In this document: in pieces, positions 52,696 to 61,141 of the stretch | Numbering within the stretch: the first letter of the stretch is position 1 | How the letters are laid out: each line of letters begins with the position of its first letter | Assembly: GCF_007991455.1 (NCBI RefSeq) | Contig: NZ_BJYJ01000001.1 | Span: forward strand, 434,001-498,000 | Length of the DNA stretch: 64,000 bases | Origin: Chryseobacterium hagamense | GTDB lineage: Bacteria > Bacteroidota > Bacteroidia > Flavobacteriales > Weeksellaceae | Reading direction: 5' to 3' | Translations under genes and position numbers: made by a program | The notes under the pieces: generated by a model | Databases searched by the model: none | The model's input: the letters and a program-made list of their open reading frames with translations, nothing else | What the model was told of the DNA's origin: nothing

Positions 52696-53733
52696 TTATT
52701 TAGCCGGCTGTTTGGCCTGAAGCTCTGCTTCTTTAGCTTTCATTTCATTGAATTTGGCAGTATTCCTCGTCGTGTTATACATGTCTTTCAGAGTCTGAAC
52801 GGCATTGATATCACCCGGCATGGTCTGGAACCATTTTTCAGCATACGGAATGGCTTTGTTGAATCTTTCCTTTCTTGCTTCAATCAGTTTTGTAGCATCG
52901 TCCGGTTTTGTTTTTCTTAAAGCATTAATTTCCGTTACTGCTTTTTCATCATCACCGATGGCTGCATAGACCAGGTTCTGATAAGCGTTTGCAAAATCAG
53001 GCTTCAGCTCGATTGCCTTCTGGAAAGAAGCCATTGCCTCATTCGTCGTTGCCGGACTTTTTGCCTGAAGTACACCTAAATTATACCAGTTGGTGGCATC
53101 GTTAGGATTTTTTGCCAACTGTTCTTTCAGGTTCTGCATAAATTTATCCGTGTTTCCGGATGCATAAAGCGCACTTCCCTGATATTCTTTCAGTTTCGTA
53201 CTGTTCGGGAATTTAGCCAGGCCTTTTTCGATAAGGGCTAAAGCTTCGTCGTTCTTTTTGGCATTGATCAGTAATGTAGACAGTGTTTCATACAAGTCCT
53301 GCTCAACACTCGGAGACTGCTCGGTTTTGAAATCCGAATAGTCTTTCGAAGAAGTTTTCTTCAGAAGTTCCCACGTATTTTTATCATAGCTGGCAATCTG
53401 TCCTGTCTTATTGTCTTTTGCCGTATATGTGGTTTCAACACCGGTATATCCGGAATTGATCAGGTCCGTATATATTTTGGTAGCCTGAGGGATGTCATTA
53501 GCCAGCGCATAATTCAATCCTGAGTAATACATATATACTTTATTGTCCTGTCCGCTTGTTTTCAGGAGGTTATAAACATCCATAAACTTAGGAGCCGCCA
53601 CTGCGTAATTTTTCGCATTGTATGCGTCCATGGCAGCTTTATTGGCTTCCTGCAGCTTAGCGTTTACATCATCTTTCTGTCCGAAAACAAAGGCAGATGC
53701 AACGAAAGCCATACCTAAAATCAGCTTTTTCAT
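52696..53733 (-). CDS. Secreted tetratricopeptide-repeat protein
   Basis: 345 residues from ATG 53733 (MKKLILGMAFVASAFVFGQ, a signal peptide); the upstream in-frame codon is GTG. It is helical with TPR units, clearest at about 200-235 (ATNWYNLGVLQAKSPATTNE, then ASFQKAIELKPDFANAYQNL). The C-terminus is Ala/Lys-rich. Probably periplasmic. The next gene upstream on the minus strand is gyrA, 30 bp away, so transcription may run through. No role in DNA topology is implied. Confidence 0.9.
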   Translation of the reverse strand: MKKLILGMAFVASAFVFGQKDDVNAKLQEANKAAMDAYNAKNYAVAAPKFMDVYNLLKTSGQDNKVYMYYSGLNYALANDIPQATKIYTDLINSGYTGVETTYTAKDNKTGQIASYDKNTWELLKKTSSKDYSDFKTEQSPSVEQDLYETLSTLLINAKKNDEALALIEKGLAKFPNSTKLKEYQGSALYASGNTDKFMQNLKEQLAKNPNDATNWYNLGVLQAKSPATTNEAMASFQKAIELKPDFANAYQNLVYAAIGDDEKAVTEINALRKTKPDDATKLIEARKERFNKAIPYAEKWFQTMPGDINAVQTLKDMYNTTRNTAKFNEMKAKEAELQAKQPAK

Positions 53734-53763
53734 AATCACTATTTATATTAATTGATATTCGTT

Positions 53764-56373
53764 TTATTCTTCTTCCGAATCCGGGCCTTCTGTTTCTCCG
53801 TCAGGAGCCTGCTCTTCCTGTACTCCCGCATTTTCATCAGGGAAAAGTTCCGTAACTACTGCAGCTTCGCCATCAACAGATTCTTCCGTTGGCTCTTCAC
53901 CGGTAATTTCATCTTCTACCTCCTTATCCATTTCTACTTTTGCAATGGCTGCAATTTCGTCATTTTTCTTAAGGTTGATCAGTTTCACACCCTGGGTATT
54001 CCTGCCCATTACCCTCATTTCATTCATATTCATCCGTATGGCAACCCCGGATTTGTTGATGATCATCAGCCCGTCCTCATCGGTTACGTTCTGGATCGCG
54101 ATCAGGTTTCCTGTCTTTTCGGTGATGTTCAGGGTAATGACCCCTTTTCCGCCCCTATTGGTTTCCCTGTAGTCCAATACGGCCGTTCTCTTACCGTATC
54201 CTTTTTCAGATACCACGAGCACTGTTTCGGTTTCCAGGTCATTCACCACAATCATTCCGATCGCTTCATCATTTTCATCCATGCTGATTCCGCGTACCCC
54301 GATGGATCCTCTTCCTACTTCCCTTACTTTCTCTTCCGGGAAACGGATACATTTACCGTTTTTGGTCGCGATCATGATCTGAGAATTTCCGTTGGTAAGG
54401 TATGCCCCTAACAACTGGTCATTGTCCCTGATTTCGATGGCATTCACCCCGTTTACCCTTGGTCTTGAATAAGCTTCAAGAGACGTTTTCTTAATGGTTC
54501 CGTTTTTGGTTACCATAACAACGCTCATCTGGTTCACGTATTCGGAATCTTTCAGGTTGTTGGTTCTGATGTATGCTTTAATCTTATCATCCGGCTCAAT
54601 ATTGATCAGGTTCTGTACCGCTCTTCCCTTTGCCGTTTTGGAACCTTCCGGAATTTCAAACACCCTCAGCCAGTAACATCTTCCTTTTTCGGTAAAGAAC
54701 AGCATGTACTGGTGGTTGGTAGCCGATACGATGTACTCCAGGAAGTCGGCATCCCTTGTGGTGGCCGCTTTGTTTCCTACACCGCCCCTGCTCTGGATCT
54801 TATATTCGGAAAGCGAAGTTCTTTTGATGTATCCGGCATGGGAAATGGTAAGCACTACCGATTCGTTCGGGATGATGTCTTCGATCGACATTTCACCACC
54901 GGAATAATCGATCTCGGTTCTTCTGTCGTCGCCGTATCTTTCTTTTACTTCAATTAATTCGTCTTTGATGATCTGGAATCTTCTCGGTTCGCTCGCCAGG
55001 ATGTCTTCAAGGTCATCAATTTCTTTCATTATGGCATCATATTCGTCACGGATCTTATCCAGCTCCATTCCGGTAAGGCGGGCAAGACGGAGATCAAGAA
55101 TGGCCTGTGCCTGAAGCTCGGAAAGTTCGAATGCCTCGATCAGCCCTTCCTTCGCCGCCTGCGGGTTGGAAGAGTGACGGATGATGGAAATTGCCCGGTC
55201 CAGGGAATCCTGGGATCCGATCACTTTCATGAATCCTTCCAGGATGTGTGCCCTTTCCCTTGCTTTCCTAAGCTCGAACTGCGTTCTCCTTACGATCACT
55301 TCATGCCTGTGCTCCACGAAATGGTGGATGATATCTTTCAGGTTCAGCTGTTCCGGTCTTCCGTGAACCAAAGCGATGTTGTTTACACTGAAAGAAGTCT
55401 GAAGTGATGTATATTTATATAGCAGGTTCAGGACTACGTTAGGAATCGCGTCATTTTTCAGTTCGTAAACGATACGCAGACCTCTACGGTCAGATTCATC
55501 CCTGATTTCGTAAATACCCGGAATTTTGTCGTCTTTTACCAGATCGGCGGTCCTGGCGATCATTTCCGCCTTGTTTACCTGATACGGAACTTCGTTAACG
55601 ATGATGGCGTTCCGGTTTCCGATTTCTTCGAATGCCACCTTAGCCCGGAGCACCACTCTTCCTCTTCCGGTGTGGAAAGCATCCCTCACCCCGTCGTACC
55701 CATAAATGATTCCGCCGGTAGGGAAATCCGGAGCGATGATGTGCTGCATCAGCTCATCGATGGTAATTTCTTTATTATCGATATAAGCGCAGATCGCGTT
55801 TACGGATTCGGAAAGGTTGTGCGGTGCCATATTGGTTGCCATCCCTACGGCAATACCGGAGGTTCCGTTGACCAGAAGATTCGGGATTTTAGAAGGCAGA
55901 ACCGTCGGTTCCTGTAAACTGTCGTCGAAGTTGTTCTGAAAATCTACCGTTTCCTTATCTAAGTCCGACAGGATTTCATCGGAGATTTTTTTCAGCCTTG
56001 CTTCGGTATAACGCATCGCTGCAGGCGGGTCGCCGTCCATGGAACCGAAGTTACCCTGCCCGTCTACCTGGGGATAACGGAGGCTCCAGTCCTGGGCCAT
56101 TCTCACCATCGCATCGTATACGGAAGAGTCGCCGTGCGGGTGATACTTACCCAGAACGTCTCCTACAATTCTTGCAGATTTCAGATATTTTCTATTCGAA
56201 AAAACCCCTAATCCATACATACCGTAAAGCACTCTTCTATGAACGGGTTTCAAGCCGTCCCTTACATCCGGTAACGCTCTGGAAACGATAACCGACATCG
56301 AATAATCGATATAAGACGATTTCATTTCATCAACAATGTTGATAGGAATCAGTCTTTCTCCTTCTTTTTGCAT
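53764..56373 (-). CDS. gyrA: DNA gyrase subunit A
   Basis: 869 residues from ATG 56373 ([13 protein letters not shown]); a TTG at 56379 is in frame but the ATG fits the family. The breakage-reunion domain has the catalytic Tyr in RYTEARL (about 123) and the quinolone-resistance region [17 protein letters not shown] (about 81-97), with Ser and Asp at the sites equal to E. coli Ser83 and Asp87, i.e. sensitive-type residues. The C-terminal beta-pinwheel holds a GyrA box (QSRGGVGN) and later a second-blade GGKG. The acidic tail (ending DSEEE) is normal. gyrB is elsewhere. A TPR gene follows 30 bp later. Confidence 0.97.
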   Translation of the reverse strand: MQKEGERLIPINIVDEMKSSYIDYSMSVIVSRALPDVRDGLKPVHRRVLYGMYGLGVFSNRKYLKSARIVGDVLGKYHPHGDSSVYDAMVRMAQDWSLRYPQVDGQGNFGSMDGDPPAAMRYTEARLKKISDEILSDLDKETVDFQNNFDDSLQEPTVLPSKIPNLLVNGTSGIAVGMATNMAPHNLSESVNAICAYIDNKEITIDELMQHIIAPDFPTGGIIYGYDGVRDAFHTGRGRVVLRAKVAFEEIGNRNAIIVNEVPYQVNKAEMIARTADLVKDDKIPGIYEIRDESDRRGLRIVYELKNDAIPNVVLNLLYKYTSLQTSFSVNNIALVHGRPEQLNLKDIIHHFVEHRHEVIVRRTQFELRKARERAHILEGFMKVIGSQDSLDRAISIIRHSSNPQAAKEGLIEAFELSELQAQAILDLRLARLTGMELDKIRDEYDAIMKEIDDLEDILASEPRRFQIIKDELIEVKERYGDDRRTEIDYSGGEMSIEDIIPNESVVLTISHAGYIKRTSLSEYKIQSRGGVGNKAATTRDADFLEYIVSATNHQYMLFFTEKGRCYWLRVFEIPEGSKTAKGRAVQNLINIEPDDKIKAYIRTNNLKDSEYVNQMSVVMVTKNGTIKKTSLEAYSRPRVNGVNAIEIRDNDQLLGAYLTNGNSQIMIATKNGKCIRFPEEKVREVGRGSIGVRGISMDENDEAIGMIVVNDLETETVLVVSEKGYGKRTAVLDYRETNRGGKGVITLNITEKTGNLIAIQNVTDEDGLMIINKSGVAIRMNMNEMRVMGRNTQGVKLINLKKNDEIAAIAKVEMDKEVEDEITGEEPTEESVDGEAAVVTELFPDENAGVQEEQAPDGETEGPDSEEE

Positions 56374-56521
56374 AAACAAATTTATTATAATGATATTCAG
56401 ACCCTTATCGGCATGTCTGAAAATTATTTATTCCCCTTTTTTAATAACGGGCTAATTTACGAAAAATTTGCCGATTTTTGCGGTAAATTTTATCTAAAGA
56501 ATCTTAAAAATTCATAAAAAC

Positions 56522-56836
56522 ATGAGCGTATTAAGTATAACTTTTCACTGTACGAAAAACCGGCTTGAAGAATGGGAAAATTATGTGGACGAAACCCTGG
56601 TTCTCATGACGGAAAATCTGATGGACGTGAGCCAGTACATGCTTTCTGAGGTGCACAGCGACTACATTGAAGAGGGTAAAAATTATAACCTTCTCCTTAT
56701 TTTTGATACCGAAGAAGTGAGGGAGGATTTCATTAAAAGCGAAATGGAAAATATCGCAGAAAGGGTTGAAGCAAAATTCGGACAGGAAGTCATGATTTTC
56801 AATACCCTGCTGAACCCAAAAAAATTGAAATTGTAA
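56522..56836 (+). CDS. DUF4286 family protein
   Basis: 104 residues; SVLSITFHCTKNRLEEWENYV and the final strand/helix TLLNPKKLKL match DUF4286, a small ferredoxin-like-fold family found mainly in Bacteroidota. Cytosolic; function unknown. It diverges from gyrA, so the 150-bp spacer contains both promoters. A terminator follows at 56893. Confidence 0.88.
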   Translation: MSVLSITFHCTKNRLEEWENYVDETLVLMTENLMDVSQYMLSEVHSDYIEEGKNYNLLLIFDTEEVREDFIKSEMENIAERVEAKFGQEVMIFNTLLNPKKLKL

Positions 56837-56892
56837 AAAAACTGGATCAGGGCTGAGACTGAGATTCAGGCTGTGTTTATGGCTGATAACAA

Positions 56893-56924
56893 TAATCCCC
56901 GGAGAAGTGTTTCCTCCGGGGATT
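56893..56924. terminator. Terminator after the DUF4286 gene
   Basis: AATCCCCGGAG and CTCCGGGGATT form a strong GC stem around AAGTGTTTC, followed by TTT. Confidence 0.85.
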
Positions 56925-56932
56925 TTCATAAG

Positions 56933-57121
56933 TTACGATTTCTTTATCATCGATTTTCTTTCAAAAATTAAATCTGCCTTTACCGCGTCGAAGTTTTTAT
57001 CCATCATTCCGTGCGGTCTTCTTGGCGGTTGCGGTGGTCTTGGTGGTCTTGGCGGCGGGTGGCAGGCACTGGTGGCATACGCCAGGATAAACGCTCCGAA
57101 AATTTTCAGTAAAGATTTCAT
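56933..57121 (-). CDS. Small proline-rich lipoprotein
   Basis: 62 residues: a lipoprotein signal (MKSLLKIFGAFILAYATSAC) followed at once by a Pro/Arg/His stretch (HPPPRPPRPPQPPRRPH, about 21-37) and a charged tail. A tiny surface or periplasmic lipoprotein; no family recognised. It is short, but the signal peptide and lipobox at the right place, the plausible start and the terminator nearby argue that it is real. Possibly related to the next small secreted gene at 57233. Confidence 0.6.
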   Translation of the reverse strand: MKSLLKIFGAFILAYATSACHPPPRPPRPPQPPRRPHGMMDKNFDAVKADLIFERKSMIKKS

Positions 57122-57203
57122 ATTGTTTTGTTTTTGATTCGGTATACCTTAATCAATGCAGATGCCAATATCTCGTTTTACCGGAAATTCAGCAAAAGAA
57201 AAA

Positions 57204-57224
57204 GCACTGACCTATGTTCAGTGC
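57204..57224 (-). terminator. Terminator of the His/Arg-rich small gene
   Basis: GCACTGA-CCTATGT-TCAGTGC with a T-rich run on the minus strand (CTTTTTCTTTT) follows the stop of the 57233 gene. Confidence 0.7.
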
Positions 57225-57232
57225 CTATGTAT

Positions 57233-57511
57233 CTATCTGCGTCTTACAACGACTACAGGCCGGCTGTAATAAACCCGGTGGGGTCTTGAATAATATCTTT
57301 GCCTTACAGGCCTGTAGTGGGGCCTTTTATAGAAGTGACCGGGTGGCCTGCGGTATCTTACGGTTTTGTAATGAGGCCTGTGAGGCCTGTGATAATGATG
57401 TCTTTTCGGTCCGTGTCCGCGACCATGCCCCCACTGGATCGGGGAAGCCTGGTAATACGCCAGGGAAAAAACAAAGACAAGTAATCCTAAAATTTTAGTC
57501 AGCACCTTCAT
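57233..57511 (-). CDS. Small His/Arg/Tyr/Pro-rich secreted protein
   Basis: 92 residues: signal peptide (MKVLTKILGLLVFVFSLA) then a low-complexity basic chain built on HYHRPHRPHYK, RYRRPPGHFYKRPHYRP and a terminal VVVVRRR. High His content might bind metal or acidic glycan; that is a guess. Strongly biased in composition compared with neighbours. It is followed by its own terminator, supporting a real gene. Confidence 0.65.
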   Translation of the reverse strand: MKVLTKILGLLVFVFSLAYYQASPIQWGHGRGHGPKRHHYHRPHRPHYKTVRYRRPPGHFYKRPHYRPVRQRYYSRPHRVYYSRPVVVVRRR

Positions 57512-57622
57512 AATATATTATTTTCAAATTACATGATAGAATGCAGCAATACCGGTGCCAGTAAACGATTACAGGTAATCACTTCTCATTTTTTAAGAAA
57601 TTTTATTATTTTTTCTGAATTT

Positions 57623-58117
57623 TCAGAGTACCGTTTTGCTTCTTCTTTCCAGCATGATAACGTCCTTCCATTCACCGTTGAGCTTTCCTATTTTGTTTCT
57701 CGTTCCTACCATATGGAAGCCGCTTTTCAGATGGGCTTTCAGTGCTGCCTGGTTTTCAGGGAAAATATTGGTCTGCAAAGTCCAGAACCCGTGGTCTTCG
57801 CTGTCGAGAATCACTTTTTTAAGCAGGACTGCGCCCAATCCTCTGTTCTGGTAATCCCTGTCAAAATAAATGCTAACTTCCGCCACCCCTTTGTAGCTCT
57901 CCCTTCTGCTCACGGGCCTCAGGGCGCACCAGCCTACGACTTCCTGATTTTCATTTTCCAGTACCCAGCGGCAGTCGTGCAGGTAATCCATATCCCAGAC
58001 CTCATCGGAGGGGACGGTAGTCTCAAAAGTAGCAATTCCACTGTCGATCCCCTGTTGGAAAATCTCCAGAACCCGGCTTTCATCTTCGGGCAGCATTTCT
58101 CTCAGTTCGTAATTCAT
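57623..58117 (-). CDS. GNAT N-acetyltransferase, phosphinothricin-acetyltransferase-like
   Basis: 164 residues with the GNAT fold. FQQGIDSGIATFET (about 20-33) is the phosphinothricin/methionine-sulfoximine acetyltransferase signature, and the acetyl-CoA loop is YQNRGLGAVLLKKVI (about 89-103). EGFHMVG-type C-terminal motif is present (SGFHMVGT). Cytosolic, detoxifies or modifies small amines; natural substrate unknown. Single gene. Confidence 0.92.
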   Translation of the reverse strand: MNYELREMLPEDESRVLEIFQQGIDSGIATFETTVPSDEVWDMDYLHDCRWVLENENQEVVGWCALRPVSRRESYKGVAEVSIYFDRDYQNRGLGAVLLKKVILDSEDHGFWTLQTNIFPENQAALKAHLKSGFHMVGTRNKIGKLNGEWKDVIMLERRSKTVL

Positions 58118-58313
58118 AGTTGTAAATGATATTTTATTTCTTAATTCATGACTGTCAGGTCAGCTGCAGTAACCCTGAATATAAATATTGTACCAAGCCT
58201 TTATCAAAACTCCTTATGATCCTCAGAAAAAATTTTATCTGGTTATAAATATACAGTGCTGCGATTTGAAAAAGATTTAATCTGTACGATCTCATACTGT
58301 GCAGAATTTTATT

Positions 58314-58321
58314 TACTTTTG
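58314..58321 (+). promoter_or_regulatory. -7 box for the 58389 lipoprotein gene
   Basis: TACTTTTG matches TAnnTTTG, 67 bp before the ATG; the -33 element is not clear. Confidence 0.35.
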
Positions 58322-58388
58322 AAAATAAAAAATATTCAGGGTTATGATCTTTAAACTTTAATTTTAACAACTCATCCAAAAACAGACC

Positions 58389-58955
58389 ATGAAGAAATTA
58401 TTTATTTATTTCAGCCTTTTCCTTTTTCTTTTCAGCTGTAAGAAAAACGATTCCGGGTTGAAGGCGCAGGAGCCTGATGCGGAAGTAACCCAGGTGCTTG
58501 TAAAATTTTACAGCCAGTACGGCCGGTCCGGTAAAGCACTTTATAACCAGCCGGTTGCCCATGGATTGTTTACGCCGCAGATCAGGAAGGAGATCGAAGA
58601 AATCGTAAAGGCATCAAAAGAGGATATCGAACGCATTAAGAAAAGCGCACATCCCGAAGATAAGCCGCTGCTTTTGGAAGGATCAGTTTTTACAAGTCTG
58701 TACGAAGGTTATACGAAATATCAGATCGGGCCGGTAGAAATCCGGACGATCAAACCGAATATCAGAACGGCGGATGCGGTGATTGAATTTAAAAATACGG
58801 ATGTTGCCCCAAAAATGGCGTGGAGAGAAAAGGTGCACCTCATCAATACTTCGGGTGCGGGTTGGGAAATCGACAACATCACTTTTGATAAAATTGCACA
58901 GGTCAAGGATCTGAAGACAAAACTGAATGACCTCCGTGCTGAATTCAGGAAATAA
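58389..58955 (+). CDS. Lipoprotein of unknown function
   Basis: 188 residues with a lipoprotein signal (MKKLFIYFSLFLFLFSCKK). The mature part is mixed helix-strand with VEIRTIKPNIRTADAVIEF near residue 115 and a helical end (VKDLKTKLNDLRAEFRK); it could belong to the broad DUF3828/NTF2-like group but this is not secure. Envelope, function unknown. The double-glycine peptide gene lies convergently just downstream, with a terminator between. Confidence 0.75.
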   Translation: MKKLFIYFSLFLFLFSCKKNDSGLKAQEPDAEVTQVLVKFYSQYGRSGKALYNQPVAHGLFTPQIRKEIEEIVKASKEDIERIKKSAHPEDKPLLLEGSVFTSLYEGYTKYQIGPVEIRTIKPNIRTADAVIEFKNTDVAPKMAWREKVHLINTSGAGWEIDNITFDKIAQVKDLKTKLNDLRAEFRK

Positions 58956-58959
58956 AAGG

Positions 58960-58983
58960 AAAGGTTGCCGGTGGGCAACCTTT
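58960..58983. terminator. Terminator between the lipoprotein and the small peptide gene
   Basis: AAAGGTTGCC and GGCAACCTTTT pair around a 4-nt loop and end in T-rich sequence; it serves both converging genes. Confidence 0.8.
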
Positions 58984-58988
58984 TACTT

Positions 58989-59123
58989 TTACGGACATTG
59001 CGCAATCGGAACTTCGCTGCAAACCGTTTTATTGAGCCTTTCGCAATACACACAATACTTTTTGGGCTGTCCGCCATACACCGATTTCAAATCGGTCTTA
59101 CTAAGTCTTTTTAGATTTTTCAT
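58989..59123 (-). CDS. Bacteriocin-like peptide precursor with double-glycine leader (44 aa)
   Basis: This 44-codon ORF is too short for routine ORF lists. It starts with ATG at 59123 and reads MKNLKRLSKTDLKSVYGG, a leader with the Leu/Leu...Gly-Gly pattern cleaved by peptidase-containing ABC transporters, followed by a 26-residue core QPKKYCVYCERLNKTV...SEVPIAQCP with four Cys. Bacteroidota make many such ComC/bacteriocin-like peptides of unknown function. No transporter is in the window. A terminator follows. The match of leader, cleavage site, Cys core and stop is what supports it, without a homology search. Confidence 0.75.
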   Translation of the reverse strand: MKNLKRLSKTDLKSVYGGQPKKYCVYCERLNKTVCSEVPIAQCP

Positions 59124-59219
59124 ATTGTTTTAATTTTGATAATCCTAAGTTAAACGGATTTATTTTAAGATTATTGCAGAATTATGTTTAAAGTTTTCAT
59201 TGTCTGCAGGCTAAAAAAG

Positions 59220-59246
59220 AAAGCCATACAGAATCTGCATGGCTTC
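59220..59246 (-). terminator. Terminator of the TonB-CTD-like gene
   Basis: AGCCAT and ATGGCT arms with a T-rich run on the minus strand (TTCTTTTTT) lie just after the 59271 stop. Confidence 0.65.
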
Positions 59247-59270
59247 GTATAAAAATTTTATGAATGTTTT

Positions 59271-59675
59271 TTATCTGTTGTCGATTTCTACGGTCACCGG
59301 CATTACATACGTGTAAGCTACCAGATTATCGCTGAGTTTGTTCCGGTCCACTTTATAATCCAGTTCGCTTAAAACAGTCTCAATCTCCCTGCTCACGCTT
59401 TTGCAGTCGCCGCTGGAATGAACGTTTACGATTTTCCCTTTCCTGGAAATATCAAATTTAACCACGGAGTTGACCAAACCCTGCTTATAGTCGGTATTGG
59501 TAAAATCAAAATTATTGATTAACCGGGTTCTTATATCATTAAAAGTATCGCTTTTGCTGAGCTGAACTTCCTGAATGGTATTATCGGTTACGGTCTGTGC
59601 CTTCACAATATTCATGACATTCATTAATCCAAAAAGAAAAAGAGAAACGATGCCTATCTGAATTTTATTTTTCAT
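59271..59675 (-). CDS. Small secreted protein with a TonB C-terminal-like domain
   Basis: 134 residues with a signal peptide (MKNKIQIGIVSLFLFGLMNV...VKAQ). The C-terminal 70 residues (VVKFDISRKGKIVNVHSSGD and SREIETVLSELDYKV) resemble the TonB C-terminal domain, but the usual single cytoplasmic anchor and Pro-rich linker are missing. It is 147 bp from the double-glycine peptide gene on the same strand, with a terminator between. Periplasmic, function unknown; not itself an energy transducer in the usual sense. Confidence 0.7.
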   Translation of the reverse strand: MKNKIQIGIVSLFLFGLMNVMNIVKAQTVTDNTIQEVQLSKSDTFNDIRTRLINNFDFTNTDYKQGLVNSVVKFDISRKGKIVNVHSSGDCKSVSREIETVLSELDYKVDRNKLSDNLVAYTYVMPVTVEIDNR

Positions 59676-60052
59676 AACGTTTTGGTTTTAAATAGTATAC
59701 TACAGTTGTTTTTTATCTCTTAACCAAAGTTATTAAAAATATTCATACTAAATTCACATTCAGTTAACATTCAATTAACATTAGAATACAATGTATTGAT
59801 TTACAGTATTATAAATTTTAAAAAGAGATGAAAATTTAATATTGGACATTAAAATTTAACGGTTATAACAGCATCGACGCTAAATCAGTCCCTTAGATCT
59901 GCTTAAATTTAGTCCTAATTTTTACCCTTAATAAATAAAGTCGTACAGCTTGAAAAAAAAACAATGTATTGGCTGGCATCCGTATCCGCTTAATTTTGAA
60001 AATGATCTTTTAATTCAGAAATTTAAGAGAAATGTCAGAAAGTCTTTAAATT

Positions 60053-60322
60053 AACGTGAATTCGAGGTACAAAACGCAATATAAAGGCTGGAAGAGGGAA
60101 GCCGGATGCCGGAAGTTTCTCTTGTCAGACATAGGATTAAAGATCCTGATCATCAAACTGAATAGTTGATCGCTTTATCAGAGGAGTTCTTATTCAATCC
60201 TGAATAACCGGCCTTTTTTTCAATTAAGGATGGATTTCTCTTGTTTTTAAAGTCCTGAAAGGACGGCTTAGTACAGGATTGGATAAATTTCCTGTCAGAA
60301 GTATAAACCGTATATTATTTAT
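60053..60322 (+). repeat. MITE-like repeat, copy C, 3-prime truncated
   Basis: Starts with AACGTGAATTCGA, matching the left terminal repeat of copy B (20698), then GGCTGGAAGAGGGAAGCCGG and the body shared with copy A (ATAGGATTAAAGATCCTGAT, TTCAATCCTGAATAACCGGC, TCTCTTGTTTTTAAAGTCCT). The right end lacks the inverted repeat, so the copy is broken around 60322. Confidence 0.75.
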
Positions 60323-60481
60323 AAAGCTAAACAGGCCTGTAAATTTTCAGTATCTTGGTTTTACAATGAAAATACCAGAAAATAGAAATGCATAAAACGA
60401 GAATAAAATATTTTCGTTTAAAAAAAGCAAATATATTCATGGAGCTAATTTATGATGCTTGAGTTTCCGGCTAATAAATAT

Positions 60482-60514
60482 AAAAAAGGAATCTGCATTC
60501 ACAAATTCCTTTTT
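60482..60514 (-). terminator. Terminator of the 60532 gene
   Basis: AAAAAGGAAT and ATTCCTTTTT (10-bp stem) flank CTGCATTCACAA after the stop of the minus-strand gene. Confidence 0.8.
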
Positions 60515-60531
60515 ACAGTTAGGCTGATTTT

Positions 60532-61131
60532 CTAAAACCCCTCAATAATACGTCTGTTTTCCAGCTCGTCAATAATGAATTTTGCGTCGCTTTCACTAAT
60601 GTATTTCATTTCATACAGCCAATGAATTCTGCTGATCTGGGTATGAGCAGGAATCAGATTATCTACCCGGTAATATTCTTTTAAGAAAAACTGCTTTTTA
60701 TGTTCTTTTATATGTGTAATAAAAGCATCCACTTCAGACATTTCTTTTTTTGCATAAGAAAAAACCAGCGGTTTGGATGCCGTAAGACTTTTAGCGTTTT
60801 CTCTTTTAAATTCATTATTGCATAATGCCGTTACAATTAAAGAAGGTGTCAGGGCAATTATAAAAACAATCATCCCGATAGTCTGGGAAAACTGATAGTT
60901 TTCGTTTATATAAATGGTGAATAATATCGAATTGATAAGCATTGAGATTACAATTCCGATCAGCACCGGATCTTTGCTTTTTCTGAATACCGTTTCGTCA
61001 AACTGGATATCCGGAAAATACACTTTATATTCGTTGATTTCCTTTGCAAAATTATTCTTTACCAATATGCCGTCTTCCTGAATTTCAAAATATTTTGAAT
61101 TCCGCCCATCCTTCTGTGCTAATTTTATCAT
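60532..61131 (-). CDS. Membrane protein of unknown function
   Basis: 199 residues with two membrane helices in the middle (about 55-75 and 84-105) and soluble ends. The C-terminal 60 residues (SRIHWLYEMKYISESDAKFI) are helical. No family is recognised. It is 10 bp downstream of uvrA on the same strand, so it may be carried on the uvrA transcript. Its function cannot be guessed from that. Confidence 0.75.
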   Translation of the reverse strand: MIKLAQKDGRNSKYFEIQEDGILVKNNFAKEINEYKVYFPDIQFDETVFRKSKDPVLIGIVISMLINSILFTIYINENYQFSQTIGMIVFIIALTPSLIVTALCNNEFKRENAKSLTASKPLVFSYAKKEMSEVDAFITHIKEHKKQFFLKEYYRVDNLIPAHTQISRIHWLYEMKYISESDAKFIIDELENRRIIEGF

Positions 61132-61141
61132 CTGAAAAATA

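Larger units (their letters stand above)
59676..60531. other. 856-bp intergenic region with a repeat copy
   Basis: Plain AT-rich sequence at 59676-60050 (with TTCAGTTAACATTCAATTAACATT, a short direct repeat near 59759) is followed by the MITE-like copy C (60053 onward) and a terminator at 60482. No gene is seen. Confidence 0.7.

Noticed and set aside
53752-54411. 219-aa plus-strand ORF
   Set aside because: Antisense to the gyrA C-terminal domain, which has clear GyrA motifs.
58155-58379. 74-aa minus-strand ORF between the GNAT and lipoprotein genes
   Set aside because: It has no domain or signal peptide and spans the likely promoter region of the 58389 gene; kept out for lack of support.
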